A stretch of DNA of 64,000 nucleotides from Bradyrhizobium sp. CB1717 (GTDB taxonomy: Bacteria > Pseudomonadota > Alphaproteobacteria > Rhizobiales > Xanthobacteraceae): positions 3,410,001-3,474,000 of the forward strand of contig NZ_CP121666.1 of assembly GCF_029714325.1 (NCBI RefSeq), given 5' to 3'. This document shows positions 1 to 8,728 of this stretch, piece after piece (the stretch's first letter is position 1; every line of letters starts with the position of its first letter). Position numbers and translations under genes: made by a program. The notes under the pieces were generated by a model, which was not told the origin of the DNA, ran no database searches, and saw only the letters and a list, made by a program, of their open reading frames with translations.

Positions 1-882
1 GAGAGGGCGTCGTCCTATCTGGCGATGTCGCAATGCGCGCATGCCGGCCGTCTGTTGCTGGCCGAGTACGGCGGGGACCTCAAGCGTGCGATCCTGAAGC
101 TCGCGAGCGAGCTGGAGTCGTTCGACGCTGACGGCACCAGATATTTGCTGTGCGACGCCAGCGGGCCGCGCTCCGCGGCAACGGACACGCGCGCCGAACG
201 CAGGCGTTTCGTCACCAATGCCTGCGTCTACACGACCTTCGTGTGGGGCGTGCAGCTCGGGATCGTCGGCGAGAACGAGCTGAAGCGGCTGCTCGGACGC
301 GACCTCGCGCAGTACAAGAGGGACCTGCTCCGCCTGTTCGGCAAGGACGGCTATGTCAGGCATGCCCTGGATAGTCCGGCGGGCGCGCCGGTGTCGCTGG
401 TCGCGCTGGATTTCGTCAGCGTGCACCGCGGTTTCTGGGACATGAGCGATGCCAGCGAGCGCGCGCTGTTTGCGGCGACGGCCGACCTGATCATCGCCGA
501 GCCGCGCTTCCGCATCCCCAGCACGTTCCACTTCCTGGTGTCGGTGGATAATCCGCGCAACAAGATGATCCACAAGATCGCGGCGCCGGCCTATCAGGGG
601 CGTTCGTCGTGGCCGACCTTCAATGTCGAGTTTGCGGATCGCATGCTGGACTTCGATGAGGCCTCGGGGAGCAACACCTATCGGGCCTGCGCGCAAGGGA
701 TATTGAAGGACATTCGCACCGCGACCGAGGTCCACGGCGGCTATCAGGAACTGATCTCGGAGCAGGGCCTGAAATATCGCACCTGGGCCTACAAGGGCGC
801 GGTGGCCCACTCCTGGTTTCCGCGCTTCCTGTCGGTCTGGAGGAGGGCGTATGGCACGCCGCTCCTCCGCTGGAATGATTGA
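1..882 (+). CDS. Unrecognised protein, 5' end outside the window
   Basis: The reading frame is open from the first base of the window, so the gene probably begins upstream. The ATG at 25 gives a 285-residue minimum. The protein is soluble, with no signal peptide or membrane segment, rich in Arg, Phe and Trp, and ends in a Trp/Arg-rich segment. I do not recognise a family with confidence; the helical character and the GGYQEL stretch near residue 237 recall alpha/alpha-barrel glycosidase-type proteins, but this is only an impression. It converges on dctA, with the stop codons 10 bases apart, and an inverted repeat (GGCGGG/CCCGCC, 885-901) covers the junction and may end transcription from one or both sides. 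Confidence 0.6.
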   Translation, partial: ERASSYLAMSQCAHAGRLLLAEYGGDLKRAILKLASELESFDADGTRYLLCDASGPRSAATDTRAERRRFVTNACVYTTFVWGVQLGIVGENELKRLLGRDLAQYKRDLLRLFGKDGYVRHALDSPAGAPVSLVALDFVSVHRGFWDMSDASERALFAATADLIIAEPRFRIPSTFHFLVSVDNPRNKMIHKIAAPAYQGRSSWPTFNVEFADRMLDFDEASGSNTYRACAQGILKDIRTATEVHGGYQELISEQGLKYRTWAYKGAVAHSWFPRFLSVWRRAYGTPLLRWND

Positions 883-891
883 TCGGCGGGG

Positions 892-2211
892 TTATCCCGC
901 CGTCACGTCCACGAGTTCGCCGCCTTCGAGCACCTTGGCAGCCTTGGCACGGTCGAGATCGCCTTCCCAGGCCGCCACCACGACCGTCGCCACGCAGTTG
1001 CCGACGAGATTGCCGAGTGCGCGGGCCATGCCGATGAACCAGTCGACCGAGAGCACCAGCACGAGGCCGATCGCGGGGATGCTCGGTACCGCGTTCAGCG
1101 TCGCGGCCAGGATCACGATGGCCGAGCCCGGCACGCCATGCGCTCCCTTCGATGTGATCAGCGAGACGCCGAGCACCAGCAGGAGATCGCCGAACGAGAG
1201 CGGCGTGTTGGTCGCCTGGGCGATGAAGACGACGGCCAGTGTCAGGTAGATCGAGAAGGCGTCGAGATTGAAGGAATAGCCGGTCGGGATGACGAGGCCG
1301 ACCACGGAATCCTTCACGCCCATCCGCTCCAGCTTCTTCATGATCTGTGGCAGCACCGCGTCGGACGAGGCGGTCGCGAGCACGATGGTGAGCTCCTCGC
1401 GCAGGTAGGCGAGGAATTTGAGGATGTTGATGCCGGCGAGCGCCATGACGCCGCCGAGCACGCCCAGCACGAAGATGCCGACCGAGACGTAGAATAGCAT
1501 CACCAGCGACACGAGCTGCTTCAAGGAGCCCACGCCGTATTTGCCGACGGTGTAGGCGACCGCGCCGAGTACGCCGAGCGGCGCGATACGGACGATCAGC
1601 CCCATGACGCGGAACAGAACTGTGGAGGCCGCGTCGATGATGGAGGTGACGAGCGCGCCCTTCTCGCCGCCGACCAGAGCGAGGCCGACGCCGAACAGCA
1701 CGGCGAAGAACAGCACCTGGAGCACGTCGTTGCGCGACAGCGCATCGAACGAGGTGGTCGGGATGACGTTCATCAGGAAGGCGCCGATGCCGCCGCCGGA
1801 CAGCTTGTGAGCGTTGTCGGCATAGGTGTTGAGCGCCTTGGCATCCAGCGTCGAGGGGTCGATGTTCATGCCGTGGCCGGGGCCGAAGAGATAAGCGAGA
1901 AGGAGGCCGACCACGAGGGCCACCGTCGTCATGACCTCGAAATAGACCAGCGCCTTGACGCCGACCCGACCGACCTTCTTGAGGTCGCCGGCACCGGCAA
2001 TGCCGTGGACGACGACGCAGAACACGATCGGCGCCACGATCATCGAGATCAGCTTCAGGAAGGCGTCGCTGAGGATCTTGAGCCCGATCGCGAAATCCGG
2101 GACGGCCATCCCCAGGATGACGCCAAGCACCAGCGCGGCCAGGACCTGGACGAAAAGCGAGGTGTAAAGCGGCTTCGGCTCGACGGCGGATGCCGCGGCG
2201 ATTGTCGACAT
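892..2211 (-). CDS. dctA: C4-dicarboxylate:cation symporter DctA
   Basis: Inner-membrane dicarboxylate/amino acid:cation symporter of 439 residues, normal for DctA, with about eight hydrophobic segments plus re-entrant loops. Family hallmarks seen are the serine-rich hairpin (ASSDAVLPQ) and the following GYSFNLDA cation/substrate segment of TM7. It should import succinate, fumarate and malate. The ATG at 2211 is preferred over an upstream in-frame TTG/GTG-type start because GGGGAG lies five bases ahead of it. That Shine-Dalgarno sits inside a 13-bp hairpin (separate entry), pointing to translational control. It lies 103 bases downstream of the aconitase gene on the same strand, so it may be the last gene of a transporter-aconitase-dctA operon or have its own promoter. 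No dctBD pair is present. Confidence 0.93.
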   Translation of the reverse strand: MSTIAAASAVEPKPLYTSLFVQVLAALVLGVILGMAVPDFAIGLKILSDAFLKLISMIVAPIVFCVVVHGIAGAGDLKKVGRVGVKALVYFEVMTTVALVVGLLLAYLFGPGHGMNIDPSTLDAKALNTYADNAHKLSGGGIGAFLMNVIPTTSFDALSRNDVLQVLFFAVLFGVGLALVGGEKGALVTSIIDAASTVLFRVMGLIVRIAPLGVLGAVAYTVGKYGVGSLKQLVSLVMLFYVSVGIFVLGVLGGVMALAGINILKFLAYLREELTIVLATASSDAVLPQIMKKLERMGVKDSVVGLVIPTGYSFNLDAFSIYLTLAVVFIAQATNTPLSFGDLLLVLGVSLITSKGAHGVPGSAIVILAATLNAVPSIPAIGLVLVLSVDWFIGMARALGNLVGNCVATVVVAAWEGDLDRAKAAKVLEGGELVDVTAG

Positions 2212-2216
2212 GAGAA

Positions 2217-2251
2217 CTCCCCTTTGACGCGTCTTGGACGTCAAAAGGGAG
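2217..2251 (-). promoter_or_regulatory. Hairpin sequestering the dctA ribosome-binding site
   Basis: On the dctA mRNA, CUCCCUUUUGACG (2251-2239) pairs with CGUCAAAGGGGAG (2229-2217) over 13 bp with a single U-G wobble and a 9-nt loop. The 3' arm contains the whole Shine-Dalgarno, and the start codon follows five bases later. The pairing is directly visible. That it blocks translation, and what opens it, is inference. Confidence 0.7.
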
Positions 2252-2314
2252 CAACAACCGTGCCAGAATGTCGCGGTTACCTCCTGGAAACCGGGAATCT
2301 GCCGTTCAGGCGGC

Positions 2315-4975
2315 TCAAACCGGCGCGCCAGCGGGCCGTAAGGAGGTCGGTCTACGCGCTTGGTCGGCCGGTTCAGTCGAATGCCGACGCAGGATCAGCG
2401 GCAGCAGTCCGCCGATGCGCAGCGTCTCGCACTCCAGATTGGTCTCGACTGCGGCGACGGCCGTAAAGCGGTCGATCTCGGCGCCGCCCCGCAGGATGCG
2501 AACGCCGATCGCGGCGCGTGGCGCGACAGCTTCGACGGACGCGTCGATCTCGATCGTGTCATCCTCTTTGAGCCCAAGCGATTGCGGCCGATGATCAGCG
2601 GGGAGGCGCAGCGGCAGGATGCCCATGCCGATCAGATTGGAGCGATGAATGCGCTCGAAGCTCAGCGCCAGCACGGCGCGGATGCCAAGCAGAGCGACGC
2701 CCTTCGCCGCCCAATCGCGTGAGGAGCCCATGCCATAGCGTTCACCGGCCACGATGACGACCGAACGGCCCTCCTGTGCATAGCGGTCGGCCGCAAGACG
2801 TAGTGGCAGGCGTTCGCCGGAGCCTGCGAGGATCGTCTGCCCGGGCGGCAAGTCGGGATCGAGCAGGTTGCGCACGCTCTTGTTGGTGAAGAGCCCGCGC
2901 AGCATCACCTCCCAATTGCCGCGACGCGAGGCGAAGACGTTGAGGTCTTGCGGATCCTCGCGACGCGCGACGAGATAGCGGGCCGCTTCGCTGTTCGCTC
3001 CGATCGCGCCCGCCGGGGAGATGTGGTCCGTCGTGATGTCGTCGCCGAGCACCAGCAACGGCGTTGCCGCATAATGTCCGAGGCGCGTGCCTCGGCCGAA
3101 ATCCGCAAAGGGCGGGCGGCGAATGTAGGTCGAGGCCTCGTCCCAGGGAAACAGCGCCGTGCCGGGGGCCTCGAAGGCGGCCCAGTCGGCGCTCGCTTCT
3201 GCGGCGTCGTAGGCGCGGCTGAAGTCGCCTGCTTCGCGGGCGCGGGCCAGTGCCGCATCGATCTCAGGGCCGGTCGGCCAGAGATCGGCAAGGCGCACGT
3301 CAGCGCCGGCATGATCGCGCCCGATCGGGTCTTGCAGGATGTTGCGGTTGACGTCGCCGGCGAGTGCAAAGGCGATGACGAGCGGGGGCGAGGCGAGAAA
3401 CGCAAGCTCGATCTGCGAATGCACACGGCCCGGAAAGTTGCGGTTTCCCGACAGCACGGCCACCGGCCTTGCCTGCTTCGCGGCGACCGGGCCTGCCATG
3501 GCCGGCGCCAGCGGCCCCGAATTGCCGATGCAGGTCGTGCAGCCATAGCCGACGATGCCAAAGCCCAGCGCTTCGAGATCGTCGAGCAGACCGGCGCGCT
3601 TCAGATAACGCTCAGCAGTCGGCGAGCCCGGTGCGAGGGAAGTCTTGACCCAGCAAGGCGGCTTGAGCCCGCGCAGGCGCGCCTTGCGGGCGAGGAGGCC
3701 GGCGGCAATCAAGAGGCGTGCGTCGGATGTGTTGGTGCAGCTCGTGATCGCGGCGATCGCGACCGCGCCGTCGGCTGGTGGGCTCGTACGATCCGTGTTT
3801 GCGGTCGCAGCGTAGCGCTCCAGGCCGAGTGCCCCGGCTGTCCTGCCGGCCGCAATGCGATCCTGCGGGCGGCGCGGGCCGGCGAGGCTCACCTCGATCT
3901 CATCGAGGTGGATGGTGATCGTCTCGGTGTAGCGGGGCTCGACGGCCGGATCGAACCAGAGCTTCTGGCGGCGCGCATAGGCCTCGACCAGCGCGAGCTG
4001 TTCTCGCGACCGGCCGGTCTGCCCGAGATAATCGAGCGCCCGGGCGTCGATTGGGAAGTAGCCGGAATTGCCGCCGAACTCCGGCGTCATGTTGGCGACA
4101 ACCGCACGGTCGCCGGCCGAGAGCGCGGCTATACCGGGGCCGAAGAATTCGACGAAGCGGTCGGCGAGATCGATCCGGCGCAGGCGTTCGGTGACGGTCA
4201 GCGCGAGATCGGTGGCGAGCACGCCCTCGCGCAGGCGCCCCGTCAGGCGGACGCCGACCACTTCGGGGACTCTCATGGTCACGGGCATGCCGAACATCAC
4301 GCTTTCGGCCTCGAGCCCGCCGACGCCCCAGGCGAGCACGCCGATGCCATTGATCATGGGCGTGTGGCTGTCGGTGCCGATCAGCGTGTCGGGCATGGCC
4401 CAGAGCTGGCCGTCGCGGGGCATGATCGTCACGACACTCGCGAGGCGCTCGAGGTTCAGCGTGTGCATGATGCCGGTGCCCGGCGGATGCACGCGGACTC
4501 CGTCGAGTGCCTGGCTTGCCCATTTCATGAAGCGATAGCGTTCGCCGTTGCGCTTGAGCTCGTGCGCCATGTTCAGCGTCATCGCATCCGGGCGCGCGAA
4601 CACGTCGACGCCGAGCGAGTGATCGGTCGAGACGTCGACGGGAAGGACCGGATTGAGGCGGTTGGGATCGCCGCCGGCTTCCGCGAGCGAGGCGCGCAGG
4701 CCCGCGATATCGACCAGCGCAGGGCCGCAAGTCGTGTCGTGCATGAGAACGCGTGAGGGCTGGAACGCGATCTCGCGGTCGCTGCGCCCGTCGGCGAGCC
4801 AGCCGAGAATGGCGGCGACCGATGCATCCTGTTCTTCGCCGCCGTTGCGCAACACGTTCTCGAGCAGGATCCGCAGGATCATGGGCAGGCGAAGCAGGCT
4901 ATCGCCCGCCACGGCCGCGATGTCGGCGATGCGATAGGTCTGCGATCCACTGAGAAGCGTTGCGAAGGCGGTCAT
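2315..4975 (-). CDS. Aconitase-family hydratase (AcnA-like paralogue)
   Basis: Fe-S hydro-lyase of 886 residues with the complete AcnA architecture. The three [4Fe-4S] ligands are C413 (ITSCTNTS), C479 and C482 (GYGCTTCIGNSG), and a C-terminal swivel domain carries GSSRDWAAKG. The loop that in AcnA reads roughly GATCGFFP is here GGNSGYFP (about residues 301-308), and the N-terminal part is divergent, so this looks like a specialised paralogue rather than the housekeeping TCA enzyme. Candidate substrates are citrate, aconitate or an alkylated homologue. It follows the MFS transporter with a 21-base gap, so the two are almost certainly co-transcribed. The start is the ATG after a GGA/AAG-rich stretch. 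Confidence 0.85.
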   Translation of the reverse strand: MTAFATLLSGSQTYRIADIAAVAGDSLLRLPMILRILLENVLRNGGEEQDASVAAILGWLADGRSDREIAFQPSRVLMHDTTCGPALVDIAGLRASLAEAGGDPNRLNPVLPVDVSTDHSLGVDVFARPDAMTLNMAHELKRNGERYRFMKWASQALDGVRVHPPGTGIMHTLNLERLASVVTIMPRDGQLWAMPDTLIGTDSHTPMINGIGVLAWGVGGLEAESVMFGMPVTMRVPEVVGVRLTGRLREGVLATDLALTVTERLRRIDLADRFVEFFGPGIAALSAGDRAVVANMTPEFGGNSGYFPIDARALDYLGQTGRSREQLALVEAYARRQKLWFDPAVEPRYTETITIHLDEIEVSLAGPRRPQDRIAAGRTAGALGLERYAATANTDRTSPPADGAVAIAAITSCTNTSDARLLIAAGLLARKARLRGLKPPCWVKTSLAPGSPTAERYLKRAGLLDDLEALGFGIVGYGCTTCIGNSGPLAPAMAGPVAAKQARPVAVLSGNRNFPGRVHSQIELAFLASPPLVIAFALAGDVNRNILQDPIGRDHAGADVRLADLWPTGPEIDAALARAREAGDFSRAYDAAEASADWAAFEAPGTALFPWDEASTYIRRPPFADFGRGTRLGHYAATPLLVLGDDITTDHISPAGAIGANSEAARYLVARREDPQDLNVFASRRGNWEVMLRGLFTNKSVRNLLDPDLPPGQTILAGSGERLPLRLAADRYAQEGRSVVIVAGERYGMGSSRDWAAKGVALLGIRAVLALSFERIHRSNLIGMGILPLRLPADHRPQSLGLKEDDTIEIDASVEAVAPRAAIGVRILRGGAEIDRFTAVAAVETNLECETLRIGGLLPLILRRHSTEPADQARRPTSLRPAGAPV

Positions 4976-4996
4976 CTTTCCATCCTGGCTGCGAGA

Positions 4997-6316
4997 TCAG
5001 GCGTGTTGCTCGGCCGGTTGCGTCTGCGTCTCGTCCGCGTTCTCCATCCGCGCGAACCAGGTCATCAGGAACGATACGAACAGCAAGCCACTGAGGAACA
5101 GGAGCCCGCCATAGGTGCTGCCGGTCCAGTCCTTGATGGCGCCGATGGCGTAGGGACCGGCGAAGCCGCCGAGATTGCCGATCGAGTTGATCGCCGCGAT
5201 CGACACCGCCGCCGTCGAGCGCGTCAGGAACAGGCCGGGCAACGACCAGAACGGCGACTTGAAGGCGTAGATGCCCGCAAGCGACAGCGAGATCAGCGTC
5301 ATGGCGATCGCAGGCTGGACCACGAGCCCCGTGAGCCCGAGCGCGACCGCGCCCCAGAGTAGCGGGATCGCCGAATGCTTTTGCCGCTCGCCGGTGCGAT
5401 CGGAGTTGCGCGACCACAGCACCATGACCACGGTGGCAAAGGCGTAGGGCAGCATGGCAATGAGCCCGACCTCGAAATTCGTCAGCGACGACGAGAGGCC
5501 CTTGATGATCTGCGGCATCCACAATCCGATGCCGAGATTGCCGACCTGGTAGATGAAATAGATCACCGACAGGAACAGCACTTTCGGATTGGTGATGGCG
5601 GCGATGACTCCGAGGTGCTGCACGTTGCGCCGGCCGGCCTGGTCCTTGCGCAGCTCGTCGGTCAGCCAGTCGCGCTCCTGCGGCGTGAGCCACTTCGCCT
5701 GCTCGGGGCGATCGGTCATGATGAAGTAGTTGAGGATGCCGGCGACGATGGCGGGGCCGCCTTCGAGCAGCAGCATCCAGCGCCAGCCGCTCAGGCCCAG
5801 GCCTCCGACATGGTCCATGATCCAGGTGCTCAGCGGCGCGCCGATCAGGTAGGACACCGGAATGGCGGCGGTGAACAGTGCAACCGTCGTGGCCTGCTCC
5901 TTGGCGCGGAACCAGTAGGTCAGATAGATGATGATGCCGGGGAAGAAGCCCGCTTCGGCGACGCCGAGCAGAAAGCGGAGAATGTAGAGCTGCGTCGCGC
6001 TCTGCACGAAAGCGGTTGCGGTCGCGACGATGCCCCAGCTGATCAGGATGCGCGAGATCCAGATGCGCGCGCCGTATTTGTTGAGCGCGACGTTGCTCGG
6101 CACCTCGAACATGAAATAGCCGATGAAGAAGATGCCGGCGGCGAACCCGAAGGCTTCGCTCGATAGTGCAAGCTCCTTGTTCATCTGGAGCGCCGCATAG
6201 CCGATATTGGCGCGGTCGAGATAGGAGATGACGTAGAGACCGAAGCAATAGGGCACGATGCGCCAAAGCACCTTGCGCATGGTGGTCTGCTCGATGGTCG
6301 CTGTGCTGGCGGACAT
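4997..6316 (-). CDS. MFS transporter, anion:cation symporter (ACS) type
   Basis: Inner-membrane transporter of 439 residues with twelve hydrophobic segments. The YLDRANIGYA motif after TM1 is the signature of the ACS branch of the major facilitator superfamily (phthalate, tartrate, hexuronate and nicotinate porters). It would import an organic anion. The next gene downstream, the aconitase paralogue, hints at a tricarboxylate-like substrate. Upstream lies a perfect palindrome (6397-6419) that I take as the GntR operator. The GntR gene is next upstream on the same strand, 129 bases away. Confidence 0.85.
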   Translation of the reverse strand: MSASTATIEQTTMRKVLWRIVPYCFGLYVISYLDRANIGYAALQMNKELALSSEAFGFAAGIFFIGYFMFEVPSNVALNKYGARIWISRILISWGIVATATAFVQSATQLYILRFLLGVAEAGFFPGIIIYLTYWFRAKEQATTVALFTAAIPVSYLIGAPLSTWIMDHVGGLGLSGWRWMLLLEGGPAIVAGILNYFIMTDRPEQAKWLTPQERDWLTDELRKDQAGRRNVQHLGVIAAITNPKVLFLSVIYFIYQVGNLGIGLWMPQIIKGLSSSLTNFEVGLIAMLPYAFATVVMVLWSRNSDRTGERQKHSAIPLLWGAVALGLTGLVVQPAIAMTLISLSLAGIYAFKSPFWSLPGLFLTRSTAAVSIAAINSIGNLGGFAGPYAIGAIKDWTGSTYGGLLFLSGLLFVSFLMTWFARMENADETQTQPAEQHA

Positions 6317-6396
6317 TGGCGCGTTCCCTGGTTGCGTTTCTGGGGCTTGTCGGGCAACGCCAACCTCCCCGCAGGCGGGCGCCTTGCAGGCATTAA

Positions 6397-6419
6397 TGCA
6401 TTTTATAATATAAAATGCA
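6397..6419. promoter_or_regulatory. Palindromic operator ahead of the MFS-aconitase operon
   Basis: Perfect inverted repeat with 11-base arms (TGCATTTTATA / TATAAAATGCA) around a single A, 78 bases upstream of the MFS start. The extended half-site ATTGCATTTTA recurs in the repeat upstream of the lactonase gene. This AT-rich island in GC-rich DNA is typical of a GntR/FCD regulator site. Assignment to the neighbouring regulator is inferred from position. Confidence 0.65.
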
Positions 6420-6445
6420 ATACGGTCTGAATCAGACCTTCTGGA

Positions 6446-7330
6446 TCAGACCTTGGGGACCTTGATCAGACCGGCGCCCTCGATGTGGACGCGCAGGAAG
6501 TCGGACGCCTCCTGCCGCAGGCCTTTTTCCAGCAAAGTCAGGATGTTGATGTGCTCGCGGCACTGGATAGGCAGGCGGCTGCGGTCCACCGTGATGCGGT
6601 ACTCCACCAGCCGGCGCAGCCGGTTCACGCGCTTGATCGCGTCGAGAAAGAACGGATTGCGCGCGCAGCCCACCAGCATCTCGTGGAACTCGGCGTTCGC
6701 AGCGAATATCTCTGAGCGTGATGCGCGCTTATAGGCGCCATCGAGCAGCCATTGCTGCTGCTCGCGTGCGGCAGCGAAGGCCGCGCGATCGATCTCGAAG
6801 CTAGGCAGCAGCAAGGCCTGCGGCTCAAGCGCCACGCGCAATTGATAGCCCTGCTGGTAGCTCTCGCGCGAGGTGAGGAGCGGGCCGAATGCCCAGCCGT
6901 TGCCGGGCAGACGCTCGATCCAGCCTTCATCGGCAATTTTCGTGAGGATCTTCAACAGGCGCGTGCGCGAGAGGCCGTAACGGCGCATCAGCTCGTTCTC
7001 GCTGACCTTGTCCGGAAGCTTCCCCACAAGACGATCCTCTGCGATGGCGAAATACCATTCGTCCTCGCGCTCAGGCTCGGTGTCCTCCGCATCGGGCAGA
7101 TCGGGAAGCTCGCCGGCGCCCTTGACCAGGAAGAAGCCGCGGTTGGGCTCGGAGCGCACGATCTTCATGTCTTCGAGGATCTGCAGCGCCGCGTTGATCG
7201 GCGCACGCGATACCCGCAGCGCATCCGCGAGCGTCTGGCTTGGCAGATGCTGTTCGGCCTGCAAGCCGTTGGCACGGATGTAATCGAGAATCCGTGCTGT
7301 CATCTGGGTCGCGAGATTGGGGCGTGGCAT
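6446..7330 (-). CDS. GntR/FCD-type regulator with two winged-helix domains
   Basis: A 294-residue transcription factor. Residues about 5-69 form a GntR winged helix (LADALRVSRAPINAAL recognition region). Residues about 91-150 form a second winged-helix-like unit (SENELMRRYGLSRTRLLKIL, then GWIERLPGNGWAF). Residues about 160-290 are an FCD-type ligand domain with probable metal/ligand histidines H216 (EFHEML), H260 (REHINI) and H282. Ordinary FadR/FCD proteins are about 230 residues with one winged helix. It sits between the two promoters bearing the matching palindromes and probably represses the MFS-aconitase operon and the lactonase until an organic-acid effector binds. Confidence 0.82.
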   Translation of the reverse strand: MPRPNLATQMTARILDYIRANGLQAEQHLPSQTLADALRVSRAPINAALQILEDMKIVRSEPNRGFFLVKGAGELPDLPDAEDTEPEREDEWYFAIAEDRLVGKLPDKVSENELMRRYGLSRTRLLKILTKIADEGWIERLPGNGWAFGPLLTSRESYQQGYQLRVALEPQALLLPSFEIDRAAFAAAREQQQWLLDGAYKRASRSEIFAANAEFHEMLVGCARNPFFLDAIKRVNRLRRLVEYRITVDRSRLPIQCREHINILTLLEKGLRQEASDFLRVHIEGAGLIKVPKV

Positions 7331-7423
7331 TGGCGACTCGGGCTGGTCCTGACAATCGAGATTTCGCCCAACGGCGGGCGCGGCACAAGCGGGCGCGGAG
7401 GTCCTCCTTGCGCTCTCCGGTAA

Positions 7424-7450
7424 ATTGTGTTTTAAAAAATAAAAAGCAAT
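7424..7450. promoter_or_regulatory. Second palindromic operator, ahead of the lactonase
   Basis: Imperfect inverted repeat: ATTGTGTTTTA (7424-7434), five A residues, then TAAAAAGCAAT (7440-7450), whose complement reads ATTGCTTTTTA. It matches the half-site found at 6397-6421. It ends 11 bases before the lactonase start, immediately ahead of the ribosome-binding site, where bound protein would block expression. Confidence 0.55.
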
Positions 7451-7461
7451 ATGGGGAGATC

Positions 7462-8703
7462 ATGACGCCTGGACATTCTGTTGTACACGACGCGTCGTCC
7501 GTCGGCCCCGATGGGGCGAGCCTCTCGCGTCGCGTGTTCACGCAGCTCATTGCCGCCGGCGTCGTGACCACTGCATTGCCCGCTGCACATGCGCAACCAC
7601 TGGGAGCCCACAAGGAGGACACCATGCTCGAAGGCTCTCGCTCTTTCGTCTATGTCGGCGCGCGCACCACGAAGGAGCGCAATGCCCGCGGCGACGGGCT
7701 CAACGTCTATGTGATGGACAATACGACCGGGGCCTGGCGCCACGTCCAGCTGCTCGGTGATCTCGTCAATCCTTCGTTCCTCGCCTTCGACAGGACGCGC
7801 CGGTTTCTCTACACGGTGCATGGCGATCTCAGTGACATCACCGCGATGGCGATCGACCCTGCGAGCGGCAAGCTCAGCGTGATCAACCGCCAGAGTACGG
7901 AGGGAAAGAACCCTGTCCATCTCGCAGTCGACCCGGGCAACCGGTTCGTCGTGGTCGCCAATCACATCACCTCCACCCTCGCGCTATTGCCGCGCCGGGA
8001 CGACGGTTCGCTCGGTGCGGTGATCGATCTCGTCAAGCTGGAAGGGAAGATCGGGCCGCACCGGGTCGAGCAGCCGTTCGCCAAGCCGCATCAGGTCGAG
8101 TTCGACCCGTCGGGCGCATTCATCGTCGTGCCGGACAAGGGTCTCGATCTGGTCTTCACCTATCGAATCGATGCCGGGACCGGAAAGCTCGTGCAGGCAA
8201 CGAAACCGGTGCAGACCCGCGAGGGCGCTGGACCGCGCCACGTCGCGTTTCATCCGGGCGGGCGCCTCGCTTATGTCGTCAACGAACTGGATTCGACCGT
8301 CACGGCTTACCACTTCGACCCCGCAACCGGCGCGCTTGCCCCGTTCCAGATCGTTTCCGCGGTTCCGGATGCCTTCACGGGCAACATCCGCGCCGCCGAG
8401 ATCGCCGTGTCGGCGGATGGACGCTTCGTCTATGCCTCGAATCGCGGTGACGACAGCATCGCGATCTTTGCTGTCGATGCTGCGAGCGGACGATTGAAGC
8501 CCGTTGATTGGACCGCGAGCGGCGGCAAGACACCGCGCTTTTTCGTGTTGGATCCTTCGGGCAGATTCCTGTTTGCGGCGAATGAAGACAGCGATACGGC
8601 CGTTCTCTTCGGCCGCAATGCCGACACTGGCCGTATCGTTCGGGCGGACCAGAGCGTGAAGGTCGGAAGTCCCGTTTGCATCGTCTTCAGGCCGGCTACT
8701 TAG
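7462..8703 (+). CDS. Exported lactonase-family beta-propeller protein
   Basis: Protein of 413 residues. A twin-arginine signal (SRRVFTQL then a hydrophobic stretch ending AHAQ, about residues 22-48) predicts Tat export to the periplasm. The rest is a seven-bladed propeller of the 6-phosphogluconolactonase/muconate-lactonizing type, with repeated blade motifs such as NPSFLAF, KNPVHLAVDP, KPHQVEFDP, GPRHVAFHP and KTPRFFVLDP. It would hydrolyse a sugar or organic-acid lactone in the periplasm, whose acid could then enter through the MFS porter. The ATG at 7462 was chosen because GGGGAG lies just upstream; the open frame extends further upstream but runs through the operator. It diverges from the GntR gene. 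Confidence 0.82.
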   Translation: MTPGHSVVHDASSVGPDGASLSRRVFTQLIAAGVVTTALPAAHAQPLGAHKEDTMLEGSRSFVYVGARTTKERNARGDGLNVYVMDNTTGAWRHVQLLGDLVNPSFLAFDRTRRFLYTVHGDLSDITAMAIDPASGKLSVINRQSTEGKNPVHLAVDPGNRFVVVANHITSTLALLPRRDDGSLGAVIDLVKLEGKIGPHRVEQPFAKPHQVEFDPSGAFIVVPDKGLDLVFTYRIDAGTGKLVQATKPVQTREGAGPRHVAFHPGGRLAYVVNELDSTVTAYHFDPATGALAPFQIVSAVPDAFTGNIRAAEIAVSADGRFVYASNRGDDSIAIFAVDAASGRLKPVDWTASGGKTPRFFVLDPSGRFLFAANEDSDTAVLFGRNADTGRIVRADQSVKVGSPVCIVFRPAT

Positions 8704-8728
8704 GACGCACGGTCCGTCGGGTTCATAG

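Noticed and set aside
885..901. Hairpin GGCGGG/CCCGCC as a terminator between the first gene and dctA
   Set aside because: The stem overlaps the dctA stop codon and no T-run follows on either strand, so it is mentioned only in the gene entry.
2948..4756. 602-codon plus-strand open frame
   Set aside because: Shadow of the aconitase gene, which has the full set of Fe-S cysteines.
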